Source: CALKWS01 sp051020515 (GTDB taxonomy: Bacteria > Actinomycetota > Actinomycetes > Actinomycetales > Beutenbergiaceae). Taken from it: DNA of 64,000 nucleotides. Positions 46,466 through 54,872 of this stretch are shown here, one piece after another. Position 1 is the stretch's first letter. Every line of letters starts with the position of its first letter. A program made the translations under genes and the position numbers. Under the pieces are notes generated by a model that was not told where the DNA came from, made no database searches, and saw nothing but the letters and a program-made list of their open reading frames with translations. The stretch is from contig NZ_CP194857.1 in the NCBI RefSeq assembly GCF_051020515.1, positions 744,001-808,000 of the forward strand, written 5' to 3'.

Positions 46466-47811
46466 CAACGGTCCACCCCTCCCATCACGGGGTCGATGGA
46501 GGCCACCGCGATGACGACGTCGGCGATGCTGCCGCCTTCGCACATCATGCCCAGCGCCTGCAGGTTGTTGAACGAGGGATCACGGAAGTGCGCCCGGTAG
46601 GGCCGGGTGCCGCCGTCGGAGACCAGATGCACGCCCAGGGTGCCCTTGGGGTGCTCGATCTGGCTGTACACCTGACCGGCTGGGACCCGGAAGCCCTCGG
46701 TGACCAGTTTGAAGTGGTGGATCAGGGCCTCCATCGAGGTGCCCATGATGTGGCGGATGTGATCCATGGAGTTGCCCTGCCCGTCACTGCCGACGGAGAG
46801 CTGGGCGGGCCAGGCGATCTTCTTGTCCGCCACCATCACCGGGTGCTTGCCCTGGCGGTCCTGGGCCTCCAGACGGTCCAGGACCTGCTGGACGATCTTC
46901 AGCGACTCGCGCATCTCGGCGAACCGCAGCACCGTGCGGGAGTAGGCGTCGGCGTCGGTGGAGGTGGGGACCTCGAAGTCGTAGGTCTCGTATCCGCAGT
47001 AGGGCTGGGCCCGGCGCAGGTCGAAGGGCACACCGGCCGAGCGCAGCAGCGGCCCGGTGGTGCCCAGCGCGACGGCGCCGGCCAGCGGCAGCACACCCAC
47101 GCCCTGGGAACGGCCGATGAAGATCGGGTTCTTCAGGACCAGTTTCTCCTGCTCGGCGATCGAGCGGTGGATCTCGGGGATCTTCTCCCGCACCAGGGCG
47201 GGCAGTCCGCCGGGCAGGTCCAGGACCACGCCGCCGGGACGCACGTAGGCGTGGTTCATCCGCAGGCCGGTGATCGCCTCGAAGATCCGCAGGATCTCCT
47301 CCCGGCCCCGGAAGCCGACGGTCATCATCGTGGTGGCGCCCAGTTCGTTACCGCCGGTGCCGATCGCGATCAGGTGGGAAGCCACCCGGTTCAGTTCCAT
47401 CAGCAGGACCCGGATCAGGCTCGCCCGCTCCGGGACCTGGTCGGTGATACCCAGGAGCTTCTCCACCGCCAGGCAGTAGCCCACCTCCTGGAAGAACGGG
47501 GCCACGTAGTCCATCCGGGTGCAGAAGGTCACGCCCTGGGTCCAGGTGCGGAACTCCATGTTCTTCTCGATCCCGGTGTGCAGGAATCCGATCCCACCGC
47601 GGATCTCGGTGACCGTCTCCCCCTCGATCTCCAGGACGAGCCGCAGCACGCCGTGTGTGGAGGGGTGCTGCGGGCCCATGTTGACCACGATCCGCTCGTC
47701 ACCGGCGCGCTGGGCCGCATCGACGATCTCGTCCCAGTCGCCACCGGAGGCGGAGTACTCGCGGGCGTCCTCGGCGAAGTCGGAGGCCGCTCCCGTTGCT
47801 GTCGCAGACAT
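46465..47811 (-). CDS. nuoD: NADH-quinone oxidoreductase subunit D
   Basis: This 49-kDa-type subunit binds quinone together with NuoB. It has 448 residues from the ATG at 47811, which overlaps the nuoC stop (TGATG). Recognisable segments are NMGPQHPSTHGVLRLVLEI (quinone-site HPSTHG), GFLHTGIEKNMEFRTW, LMELNRVASHLIAIG and FNNLQALGMMCEGGSIADV. The reading frame extends upstream, but those residues lie inside nuoC and are not homologous. Confidence 0.96.
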   Translation of the reverse strand: MSATATGAASDFAEDAREYSASGGDWDEIVDAAQRAGDERIVVNMGPQHPSTHGVLRLVLEIEGETVTEIRGGIGFLHTGIEKNMEFRTWTQGVTFCTRMDYVAPFFQEVGYCLAVEKLLGITDQVPERASLIRVLLMELNRVASHLIAIGTGGNELGATTMMTVGFRGREEILRIFEAITGLRMNHAYVRPGGVVLDLPGGLPALVREKIPEIHRSIAEQEKLVLKNPIFIGRSQGVGVLPLAGAVALGTTGPLLRSAGVPFDLRRAQPYCGYETYDFEVPTSTDADAYSRTVLRFAEMRESLKIVQQVLDRLEAQDRQGKHPVMVADKKIAWPAQLSVGSDGQGNSMDHIRHIMGTSMEALIHHFKLVTEGFRVPAGQVYSQIEHPKGTLGVHLVSDGGTRPYRAHFRDPSFNNLQALGMMCEGGSIADVVIAVASIDPVMGGVDR

Positions 47812-48635
47812 CAGTTGTACGCCCTCCGCTCGTCCGGGGCCGGGATTGTCGCGCCCTTGTACTCGACTTCGATCCCGCCCAGCGGGTAGTCCTTGCGCTG
47901 CGGGTGCCCGGGCCAGTCGTCGGGCATCTGGATCCGGGACAGGCCCGGGTGTCCGTCGAAGATGATGCCGAGCAGGTCCCATGCCTCCCGCTCGTGCCAA
48001 TCGTTGGCCGGGTAGATCGCTGTCAGCGAGGGGATGTGCGGGTCCGCGTCGGCCACCGCCACCTCCAGGCGCATGGTGCGGTTGTGGGTGATGGAGTACA
48101 ACGGGTAGACCGCGTGCAGTTCCCGCCCGGTGTCCTCCGGGTAGTGCACGCCGGAGACGCCGTGGCAGATCTCGAACCTCAGGTCCTGGTCATCGCGCAG
48201 GCTCCTGGCGACCAGATGCAGGTACTCGCGGCGGGTGTACAGGGTCAGTTCGGCACGGAAGACGACGACCTTCTCGATCGCGTCGTCGAAGTCCACTCCG
48301 GCCTCGGCCAGGACCTCGGTGAGGATGTCCACGATCTCATCGAAGTAGGACCCGTAGGGCCGTTCGGTCGGTCCCGGCATGAACACCGGGCGCACCAGCC
48401 GCCCGAAACCGGAGGTGTCCCCCGAGCCGGTGACACCGAACAGTCCCTCGCGGACCTTGATCACATCGAGCGGGGTCCGGCCCTCCGGCTGGACCACCTG
48501 CTGGGCACCGGCCTCCTGGGCTTCGTGCGCCACGTGCCGAGTGGCCTCGGTGCCGGCGCCGGTGGTGCCGCTGTCCGGGGTGCCGGCCTCGGTGCTGTCG
48601 CTGTCCGGCTTGCCGGCCTCGGTGCTGTCGCTCAC
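47811..48635 (-). CDS. nuoC: NADH-quinone oxidoreductase subunit C
   Basis: This is the 30-kDa-type peripheral subunit, with 274 residues from the GTG at 48635. The conserved C-terminal signature HEREAWDLLGIIFDGHPGLSR, then PDDWPGHPQRKDYPLGG, is intact. The first 35 residues are a Ser/Thr/Glu/Gly-rich extension that repeats DSTEAGKPDS and DSTEAGTPDS, encoded by a 30-nt duplication. The start overlaps the restored nuoB stop (GTGA). Confidence 0.95.
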   Translation of the reverse strand: MSDSTEAGKPDSDSTEAGTPDSGTTGAGTEATRHVAHEAQEAGAQQVVQPEGRTPLDVIKVREGLFGVTGSGDTSGFGRLVRPVFMPGPTERPYGSYFDEIVDILTEVLAEAGVDFDDAIEKVVVFRAELTLYTRREYLHLVARSLRDDQDLRFEICHGVSGVHYPEDTGRELHAVYPLYSITHNRTMRLEVAVADADPHIPSLTAIYPANDWHEREAWDLLGIIFDGHPGLSRIQMPDDWPGHPQRKDYPLGGIEVEYKGATIPAPDERRAYN

Positions 48636-49191
48636 ACGCCAACAACCCCTTCATCTCCTCGGTGGGCACCGCGTTCAGCGCCGCCTCCTCCACCTTGCGG
48701 ACGGTCTCGGCGCGGTGCGCGCCCAGCGGGGCCCCCTTGATCACCTGGTTGTGCAGTTCCAGGATCGAGTTGATCAACATCTCCGGGCGCGGGGGGCAGC
48801 CGGGCAGGTAGATGTCCACCGGCAGGATGTGGTCCACGCCCTGGACGATCGCGTAGTTGTTGAACATCCCGCCCGACGAGGCGCACACGCCCATGGAGAT
48901 CACCCACTTGGGGTCCGACATCTGGTCGTAGACCGTACGCAGCACCGGCGCCATCTTCTGGCTGACCCGGCCGGAGACGATCATCAGGTCCGCCTGGCGC
49001 GGGGAGGCGCGGAACACCTCCATGCCCCACCGGGCGATGTCGAAGCGTGGCGTACCGGCGGCCATCATCTCGATCGCGCAACAGGCCAGTCCCATCGTGA
49101 CCGGCCACATCGACGAGGAGCGCACCCACCCGACGAGGTCTTCCACCTTGCCCAGGCCGTAGCCGGCGGGAAGTTTCTCTTCAAGTCCCAT
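48632..49191 (-). CDS. nuoB: NADH-quinone oxidoreductase subunit B (apparent frameshift at the end)
   Basis: NuoB carries cluster N2, the last iron-sulfur centre before quinone. The ATG at 49191 gives MGLEEKLPAGYGLGKVEDLV. The cluster ligands are in GLACCAIEMMAAG, GVCASSGGMFNNYA and LPGCPPRPEML. As written, the frame runs past the normal end into nuoC. One added G in the G4 run at 48646-48649 gives a stop at 48632-48634 inside the nuoC start codon (GTGA), the same coupling as in the rest of the operon. The rebuilt length is about 186 residues. Confidence 0.92.
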
Positions 49192-49203
49192 GTGTATCGC
49201 CTC

Positions 49204-49566
49204 TCAGTCCCAATCCAGTCCGCCGCGGCGCCACTCGTAGATGAAGGGCACCGTGATGAGGAACACGAACGTGATCATCGCGATCAGTCCGAACACCGCG
49301 AGTTCACTGAACGCCACAGCCCACGGGTACAGGAACACCACCTCGATGTCGAAGATGATGAAGGTCATCGCCACCAGGTAGTACTTCACCGGGAACCGGC
49401 CCGTCCCGCGCGCGTTCTCGGTCGGTTGGATGCCGCACTCGTAGGCGTCGACCTTGATCTTGTTGTAACGCTGCGGCCCGATGACCCGGCTGGCGAGCAG
49501 ACCACCCAAACCCAGCAGCACTGCCAGGCCCGCCATGATCAGGATCGGGATAAAGGGGCTGTACAT
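49204..49566 (-). CDS. nuoA: NADH-quinone oxidoreductase subunit A
   Basis: This small membrane subunit has 120 residues and three transmembrane helices. The loop KVDAYECGIQPTENARGTGRFPVKYYLVAM carries the ECG motif near the quinone cavity, and FIIFDIEVVFLYPWAVAF is typical of helix 2. The ATG is at 49566, 13 bp after the geranylgeranyl-reductase-like gene. It is therefore the second gene of the operon, not the first. Confidence 0.96.
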   Translation of the reverse strand: MYSPFIPILIMAGLAVLLGLGGLLASRVIGPQRYNKIKVDAYECGIQPTENARGTGRFPVKYYLVAMTFIIFDIEVVFLYPWAVAFSELAVFGLIAMITFVFLITVPFIYEWRRGGLDWD

Positions 49567-49579
49567 AGTCGACCTTCTC

Positions 49580-50892
49580 TCACGCAGCCCGGACGATACG
49601 GGTCAGAGCGGTGATGACACGATCCATGGCGTCCCCGCCACGGGTGTCGTAACTGTCCGATAGCAACTTCAGCACGAACTGCATCAACAATGGTCTGGGC
49701 AGACCGTACTTGGTGCAGATGCGCATGATCTCGGGACGCTCGATCAGGCTGACGAACGCCCGGCCCAGCGTGAAGTACCCGCCCAGATCCTCTCGCATGC
49801 GGCTGGCGTAACTGGCCAGGGTGCGTTCGCGGGCGAGGTCGTTGGTGCGCACATGGGCCTGGGCGATCACGTCGGCCGCGATCCGGCCGGCCTGGAGCCC
49901 GTAGGCGATGCCCTCCCCGTTGAACGGGGAGACCATGCCGCCGGCATCACCCACGATGAGCATCCCGCGGTAGTACATCGGCGCCCGGTTGAACGCCATC
50001 GGCAGCGCCGCACCACGCACTGGCCCGATCTGGTTCTCCTTGGTGAACTCCCACTCGGCCGGCGCGTTCTTCATCCAGGTGGCCATCAGGGAGCGGTAGT
50101 CGAGTTTGGTCGCGCGTCCGGTGGAGGAGACCGATCCGAGCCCCACGTTCGCGGTGCCGTCACCGAGGGGGAAGACCCACCCGTACCCGGGCAGCAGCGG
50201 GGAGGCGTTCGGTTCCCCTTCCCACAGTTCCAGGTGCGATTCCATCCACTCGTCGTCGTGACGGGGTGTGCGGAAGTAGGTGCGCACCGCCACTCCCATG
50301 GGCCGGTCGTCACGCTTGGCCAGACCCATCTGGGTGGCCAGGCGGGAGGAGACCCCGTCCGCTGCGACGACGACGGGAGCGTGCAGGACTCGTTCGGCCC
50401 CCGCCTCCTCCGGGAGTCGCTTGCCCTTCGCGTCCACCTGGCGCACGCGCACCCCGATGATCCGGCCGGTGCGTTCGTGCAGCACCGGGCCGGTGACGTT
50501 CATGCCCTCCATCAGTTTGGCCCCGGTGGCGCGGGCGTGATGGGCCAGGGTCATATCGAGGGAGCCGCGGGCTTTGGCCATGCCGAAGTTGGGGTAGCGC
50601 TGGATCTCGGGCCAGGGCAGGTGCACCACGTGTGCCCGCCTCCGTGCACCCGCAAGCCCTTGTTACGCATCCAGCCGTCCTGGGCCGGGGTTGGCACGCC
50701 CATGCGCACGAGTTCGCTGACCGCACGCGGCGTCAGACCGTCCCCGCAGATCTTGTCCCGCGGGAAGGTGGCCTTCTCCAGCAGCAGTACTTCCAGGCCC
50801 GCACTGGCCAGGTAGTGCGCCGTGGCAGATCCCGCTGGTCCGGCACCGACAACGATGGCGTCCGCATCGGGGGTGTATGCCACGGTGGCCAC
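49580..50892 (-). CDS. Geranylgeranyl-reductase-family FAD protein, likely menaquinone tail reductase (apparent frameshift)
   Basis: This flavoprotein reduces isoprenoid double bonds. The mycobacterial relative MenJ saturates one unit of the menaquinone tail. The GTG at 50892 lies behind GAGGAAG. The FAD motif VVGAGPAGSATAHYLASAG and KICGDGLTPRAVSEL are present. GMLIVGDAGGMVSPFNGEGIAYGL is the second FAD signature. A missing G near 50635-50637 breaks the frame between LRVHGGG and VHLPWPEIQRYPNFG. The rebuilt length is 437 residues. It heads the nuo operon (13 bp before nuoA), which supports a role on menaquinone. Confidence 0.87.
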
Positions 50893-51315
50893 GGCTTTCG
50901 GCTTCCTCGTTCTCAGGGTCTGGGGTTCGGGGTGGGGTTGCGATGGCTCCCGGTCGGTTCCGGGACTCTTCCTCGTCCTTGTCCAAACTAGTGCCGCGCG
51001 TTCGCGGATCGCTCCCACAGGTAGGCTACCCCGCCCGGGGCGGTCGGTAATCGCAAGCCTGCCCTGCGCCGGAATGCGGTGCAAATCCGCTAATTTCTAT
51101 GACGGGCGGCTTGCTTAATTCAGGGTGCTTGTCGCCATTTGGACGAGGCGGTCTCAACCGTCACCGGTAAGCGGTTACGCGCGTTCCCACTGTCCACCGA
51201 GCCCCGCCGCAGGCCGCGCGCCCGGACCGGCCAGGCCGGCGTCGTCGTCGGCCGGCCCCACCTGCCGCCACCCCCTGTGACAGACATCACCAGCGCCCGG
51301 GCCGGGTGCTCGGTG
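50893..51315 (-). promoter_or_regulatory. Leader and promoter region of the reductase-nuo operon
   Basis: These 423 bp between menG and the reductase gene contain no credible gene. The promoter of the long minus-strand nuo operon should be here. An unusually AT-rich patch lies at 51088-51122 for this genome. On the minus strand, TTACCG and TAGCCT (around 51028-51055) are spaced 16 bp apart, a weak promoter candidate. A CRP-like dyad lies at 51276-51291. Confidence 0.45.
51276..51291. promoter_or_regulatory. Possible CRP/GlxR-type operator
   Basis: TGTGACAGACATCACC has the spacing of the CRP-family consensus (TGTGA, six bases, TCACA), with one mismatch. It lies between the menG stop codon and the reductase-nuo operon, rather far from the likely start. 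It is only a pattern match. Confidence 0.3.
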
Positions 51316-52011
51316 CTATACCGGCTTGGTCGCCCGATGCAGGGCCACGATCCCACCGGACAGGTTGCGGTAGGCCACACTGCGCCACCCTGCCTGGTGC
51401 ATCAGCACGGCCAGCGCGTCCTGGTCGGGCCAGTCCGCGATCGACTCCGAGAGGTAGTCATACGCCTCGCTGTTGGAGCCCACCACCTGCGCCATCCGGG
51501 GGAGCACCTGATCGCGGTAGAACCCGTAGAGGCCCCGCCAGGCCACATTGGGCGGGGTGGAGAACTCGCACACCACCAGCCGCCCGCCGGCTCGGGTCAC
51601 GCGGGCCATCTCCCGCATGCCGGCCACCGGGTCCACGAGGTTGCGCAGCGCGAACGAGATCGTCACCGCATCGAAACTGGCATCAGCGAAGGGCAACTGG
51701 AGGGCGTCGGCCACCACGAACGCCAGATCCGGGCGGCGGGCCTTTCCTACGGCGACCATGCCGGGCGAGAAGTCGCAGGAGACCACGTCGATCCCGGCGT
51801 CGGCGTAGTCCTCGCTGGAGGTGCCGGTGCCGGCGGCCAGGTCGAGCACCCGCTGACCCGGTCCGGCGCCGACCGCCCGGAACGTGGAGCGGCGCCACAA
51901 CCGGTCCATCCCCATCGACAACACGTCGTTGGTCAGGTCGTAGTTGCGTGCGACGCCGTCGAACATTCCTGCAACGTCGCGTGGGTCCTTGGCCAGGGAT
52001 GCGCGTGACAT
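51316..52011 (-). CDS. menG: Demethylmenaquinone methyltransferase
   Basis: This SAM-dependent C-methyltransferase (UbiE/MenG family) carries out the last step of menaquinone synthesis. It has 231 residues from the ATG at 52011. Motifs are VAGMFDGVARNYDLTNDVLSMGMD, the SAM-binding RVLDLAAGTGTSSEDYA, ALQLPFADASFDAVTISFALRN and SNSEAYDYLSESIADWPDQ. It diverges from menF (98 bp between starts) and reads toward the nuo operon. Confidence 0.95.
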   Translation of the reverse strand: MSRASLAKDPRDVAGMFDGVARNYDLTNDVLSMGMDRLWRRSTFRAVGAGPGQRVLDLAAGTGTSSEDYADAGIDVVSCDFSPGMVAVGKARRPDLAFVVADALQLPFADASFDAVTISFALRNLVDPVAGMREMARVTRAGGRLVVCEFSTPPNVAWRGLYGFYRDQVLPRMAQVVGSNSEAYDYLSESIADWPDQDALAVLMHQAGWRSVAYRNLSGGIVALHRATKPV

Positions 52012-52109
52012 GGGGACATCCTCGCGCACTCCGGGCCGCGCGGGGAACGCCCGGAGTGCGATCTGCTCCGATGCGCTGAATCATGGCCGGGCACATTAAG
52101 GTGACCGGG

Positions 52110-53457
52110 ATGTCCGCCTCCGTTCCGCAGCCCGCTTCCAAGGGTTCCCCATCGCTGTTGGTCCGCACCCGTGAACTCGACACCGGCGGTGAGACGCTGT
52201 CGGACGGGGATCTGATCGGGCTGTTGCCCCCCCCCCCGCGCCGACGCCGCGCACCTGTGGTTGCGGCGCGGTGCGGGTCTGGTGGGCTGGGGGCAGGTTG
52301 CCCGATTCACCTCCAGTGGGCCGGACCGGTTCGCCGACGCGATGGGCGCCTGGCGCGAGTTCACCGAGCACCTGGTGGTTCGTGATGAGGTGGGCCTGCC
52401 CGGTAGCGGGCCGGTGGCGTTCGGGGCGTTCACGTTCGCGCCCGCCACCAGCGCCCCGAGCGTGCTGCTGGTTCCGGAGGTGGTGCTGGGTTCGCGGGAC
52501 GGGCGCACCTGGATCACCACGGTGAGCCCGGTGGACCCGGTGGATGAGAAGCCCTCGCTGCCCCCGCTCGGCCCGGCTCCGACGCTGGCGCAGTTGCGCG
52601 AGCAGGTCAGTCCGTTGCGACCGCACCGGGGGGTACAGGTCCTGCCCGGCGCCCTGAATGCCGATGAGTGGGTGGAGCAGGTCGAGCGGGTGATCGCCCG
52701 GATCCGCCGCGGCGACGTGGCCAAGGTGGTGATGGCTCGGGAGGAGCACGCCCAAGTCACCGAGGAGTTGGACGTACGCCCGGTGCTGACACAGCTGGCG
52801 CACGCCTATCCCACCACCTGGACCTTCGCCGTCGACGGTCTGATTGGGGCGACACCGGAGTTGCTGGTCCGCCGTGAACGCGGCCTGGTCTCGTCCCGGG
52901 TACTGGCCGGCACGATCCCGCGCACCGGGGATGATGAGGCGGATCTGACCCATGCGGCGTCCCTGGCCCGCTCCTCCAAAGACCTGGAGGAGCACGAGTT
53001 CGCGGTGCAGTCGCTGATGGACTCCCTGCGCCCGGTGGCTGCCTCCACCAATGCCCAGGACGCGCCGTTCGTCCTACACCTTCCGAACGTGATGCACCTG
53101 GCCACCGACGTCACTGCGGTCCTGGCCACCGAGCACGCCGACCTGAGTTCCCTCGATCTCGCCGCGCGCCTGCACCCCACAGCCGCGGTGTGCGGCACCC
53201 CGACGCCCGAAGCCGCCGAGATGATCGCCGAGCACGAGCAGATGGACCGGGGTCGCTATGCCGGTCCGGTCGGATGGATCGGCGCCGACGGCGACGGCGA
53301 GTGGGGGATCGCGCTGCGGTGTGCGCAGGTGGAGCCGTCCGGGCGGGAGTTGCGGTTGTTTGCCGGCTGCGGCATCGTCGCGGCGTCCGACCCGGTGGCG
53401 GAACTGGGCGAGGCGGAGGCGAAGCTGGCCCCGATGCGCGCAGCGCTGCGGATCTGA
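52110..53457 (+). CDS. menF: Isochorismate synthase (apparent frameshift in a C11 run)
   Basis: MenF/EntC-type enzymes convert chorismate to isochorismate, the first step of menaquinone synthesis. The ATG at 52110 follows AAGGTG. The chorismate-binding domain shows RIRRGDVAKVVMAREEHAQV, FAVDGLIGATPELLVRRERG, SSKDLEEHEFAVQSL, LHPTAAVCGTPTPEA and YAGPVGWIGADGDGEWGIALR. The frame breaks in a run of 11 Cs (52227-52237). Ten Cs would give DLIGLLPPPRADAAHLWLR. The rebuilt length is about 448 residues. It is divergent from menG. Confidence 0.9.
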
Positions 53458-53520
53458 CCCGCGCGGTTCGCCCTGCCCGCACTGATCCGTCCCGTCCGCC
53501 CCCTCACCCCCAGCCCCACG

Positions 53521-53603
53521 CGCCCTAACCATCCAATTGGACAATTCCGGCGGGGCTGCGACCTCTGACCTCGCTGAAGCGCACCAATTGGATGGTTTCG
53601 GCG
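53521..53603. repeat. Paired palindromic repeat unit, left copy
   Basis: Two dyad elements of the form CGCCCGAA-N5-CAATTG-N5-TTCSGGCG lie at 53521-53552 and 53572-53603, with CAATTG cores 51 bp apart. The first is well conserved. The second has a degenerate left arm. The unit sits between menF and the DUF559 gene, 4 bp from the DUF559 stop. A matching pair with the same 51-bp spacing lies on the other side of that gene. Confidence 0.8.
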
Positions 53604-53607
53604 GTGT

Positions 53608-54511
53608 TCAGGCGACGGCAGCCAGCCCGAAAGGCACCTGCCAGTGCGCCTGGAGCGCGAAGGGCGCGCCGCCGCACGCTTTCCACGCCTCGTGGACCCG
53701 ATGGATCGTCTCCTGTTGCTGCCGGAACACATCCCGCGAAATCAGGGTCAGGATCGTCCAACCCTGACTCTGAAACCATTCCCGCCGGCGGATGTCGGAC
53801 TCCCACTGGTCGAGATCGGTGCGGTGGTGCTGCCCGTCGTACTCCACGGCCAGTCGGAGGTCCGGCCAGCACAGGTCGGGACGGTAGGTGCCTGCACTGT
53901 GCCTGAGTGCCAGATTGATCATCGGCTCCGGAAAGCCGGCCCAGATCAGGAGCAACCGCACTCTGGTCTCCATCGGGGACTCCACCCCGGAACGCACCAG
54001 GGCTGCCGCACGGCGGGCCCGCCCCAGGCCCGGACCGGTTGCCGGCACCAAGACTGACGGCGCAACACGTTCGATCCTGACCATGGCATCGCCTGCGATC
54101 ACCAGGTCGACGAGTTGCAGTTTCTGGGCGAGTTGTGAACAGTTGGGCACCCCAGGAACATGGGACACCGTCGACGACGCGTCCGCGCGCTTCCGTCCGG
54201 AGGTGGCTGTGCAAGCCCGGGCGACGGCGCCGATGCGACTCCTTGAGGACAGTCACATGGACATCGGCGTCGATCGGCACCGGGATCCGCTGCAACGCGG
54301 CTGCCGTGGTGTGCGAGGCGACCGCTCCGGATGGGTGCAACAGGAGCGCGGCGCGAGCGCGAGTCTGCAGGTCCACGTTGGCCTCTGCGCCGACATACAC
54401 ACCCCGGAACAGCCTCCGGTAGTGGCGCGGGTTCTTCAGACTCGCAGGCGTGACCCCTGCCGCCAGGGCCTGGCGGACCGTGAACGGACGTGTCCGGTCG
54501 AGGCTGGCCAT
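53608..54511 (-). CDS. DUF559/AbiEi-like protein with endonuclease-fold domain (apparent frameshift)
   Basis: The protein has about 300 residues. The N-terminal half (FTVRQALAAGVTPASLKNPRHYRRLFRGVYVGA) resembles the winged-helix part of AbiEi-type antitoxin-like proteins. The C-terminal half has the Vsr-like DUF559 pattern (LRLAVEYDGQHHRTDLDQWESDIRRREWFQSQGWTIL) with the acidic and His residues of a PD-(D/E)XK-type nuclease. A frame break near 54128-54137 separates QLF from QLAQKLQLVDLVIAGDAM. It needs two added bases or one removed. The function of such proteins is not established. Paired palindromic repeats flank it on both sides. Confidence 0.75.
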
Positions 54512-54637
54512 GACACGACCCTGGCAGATCGCGGACGCGCGACCCCGGACTTATCCACAGCCGCGACCGCTCCGCTCACCAGGTGCCAGGTCGGCACCAG
54601 CCACCTGCCCCTGCCCACCTACCACGCTCGACCAATT

Positions 54638-54720
54638 CGCCCGAAGGGTTCAATTGGTTGGTTCGGGCGGGGCCCAACCGGCCAATCGCGCCCGAATCAT
54701 CCAATTGGATGGTTCCGGCG
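54638..54720. repeat. Paired palindromic repeat unit, right copy
   Basis: Two near-perfect dyads, CGCCCGAA-N5-CAATTG-N5-TTCGGGCG (54638-54669) and CGCCCGAA-N5-CAATTG-N5-TTCCGGCG (54689-54720), have cores 51 bp apart. Length, arm sequence, core and spacing match the unit at 53521-53603. As RNA each element could form a hairpin. As DNA each is a two-fold symmetric site about five helical turns from its partner. Confidence 0.85.
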
Positions 54721-54861
54721 CGGCGGGGCCGGCGCGGGAGCGGCGGGAGTGGGAGCGGCGGGGCCGGCGCGGGAGTGGGAGCGGCGGGGCCGGCGCGGGA
54801 GTGGGAGCGGCGGGGGCCGGGAGCGGGAGCGGGAGCGGGAGCGGCGGGGCGGGCGGGGGTG
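54721..54861. repeat. G-rich tandem repeats (26-bp and 6-bp units)
   Basis: Two full copies of a 26-bp unit (GCGGCGGGGCCGGCGCGGGA plus GTGGGA; 54755-54780 and 54781-54806), with partial copies on both sides, run into four GAGCGG hexamers. The strand asymmetry (G runs on the plus strand) allows G-quadruplex formation. It lies just beyond the stop of the UDP-sugar pyrophosphorylase gene. Confidence 0.8.
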
Positions 54862-54872
54862 AGCCGCGGGCG

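Larger units (their letters stand above)
54512..54872. other. Repeat-rich intergenic region
   Basis: These 361 bp lie upstream of the DUF559 gene and downstream of the UDP-sugar pyrophosphorylase gene, both on the minus strand. The part at 54512-54637 should hold the DUF559 promoter. It is followed by a palindromic repeat pair (54638-54720) and a G-rich tandem repeat (54721-54861). No gene is evident. Long readable frames here come from G-rich low complexity. Confidence 0.6.
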
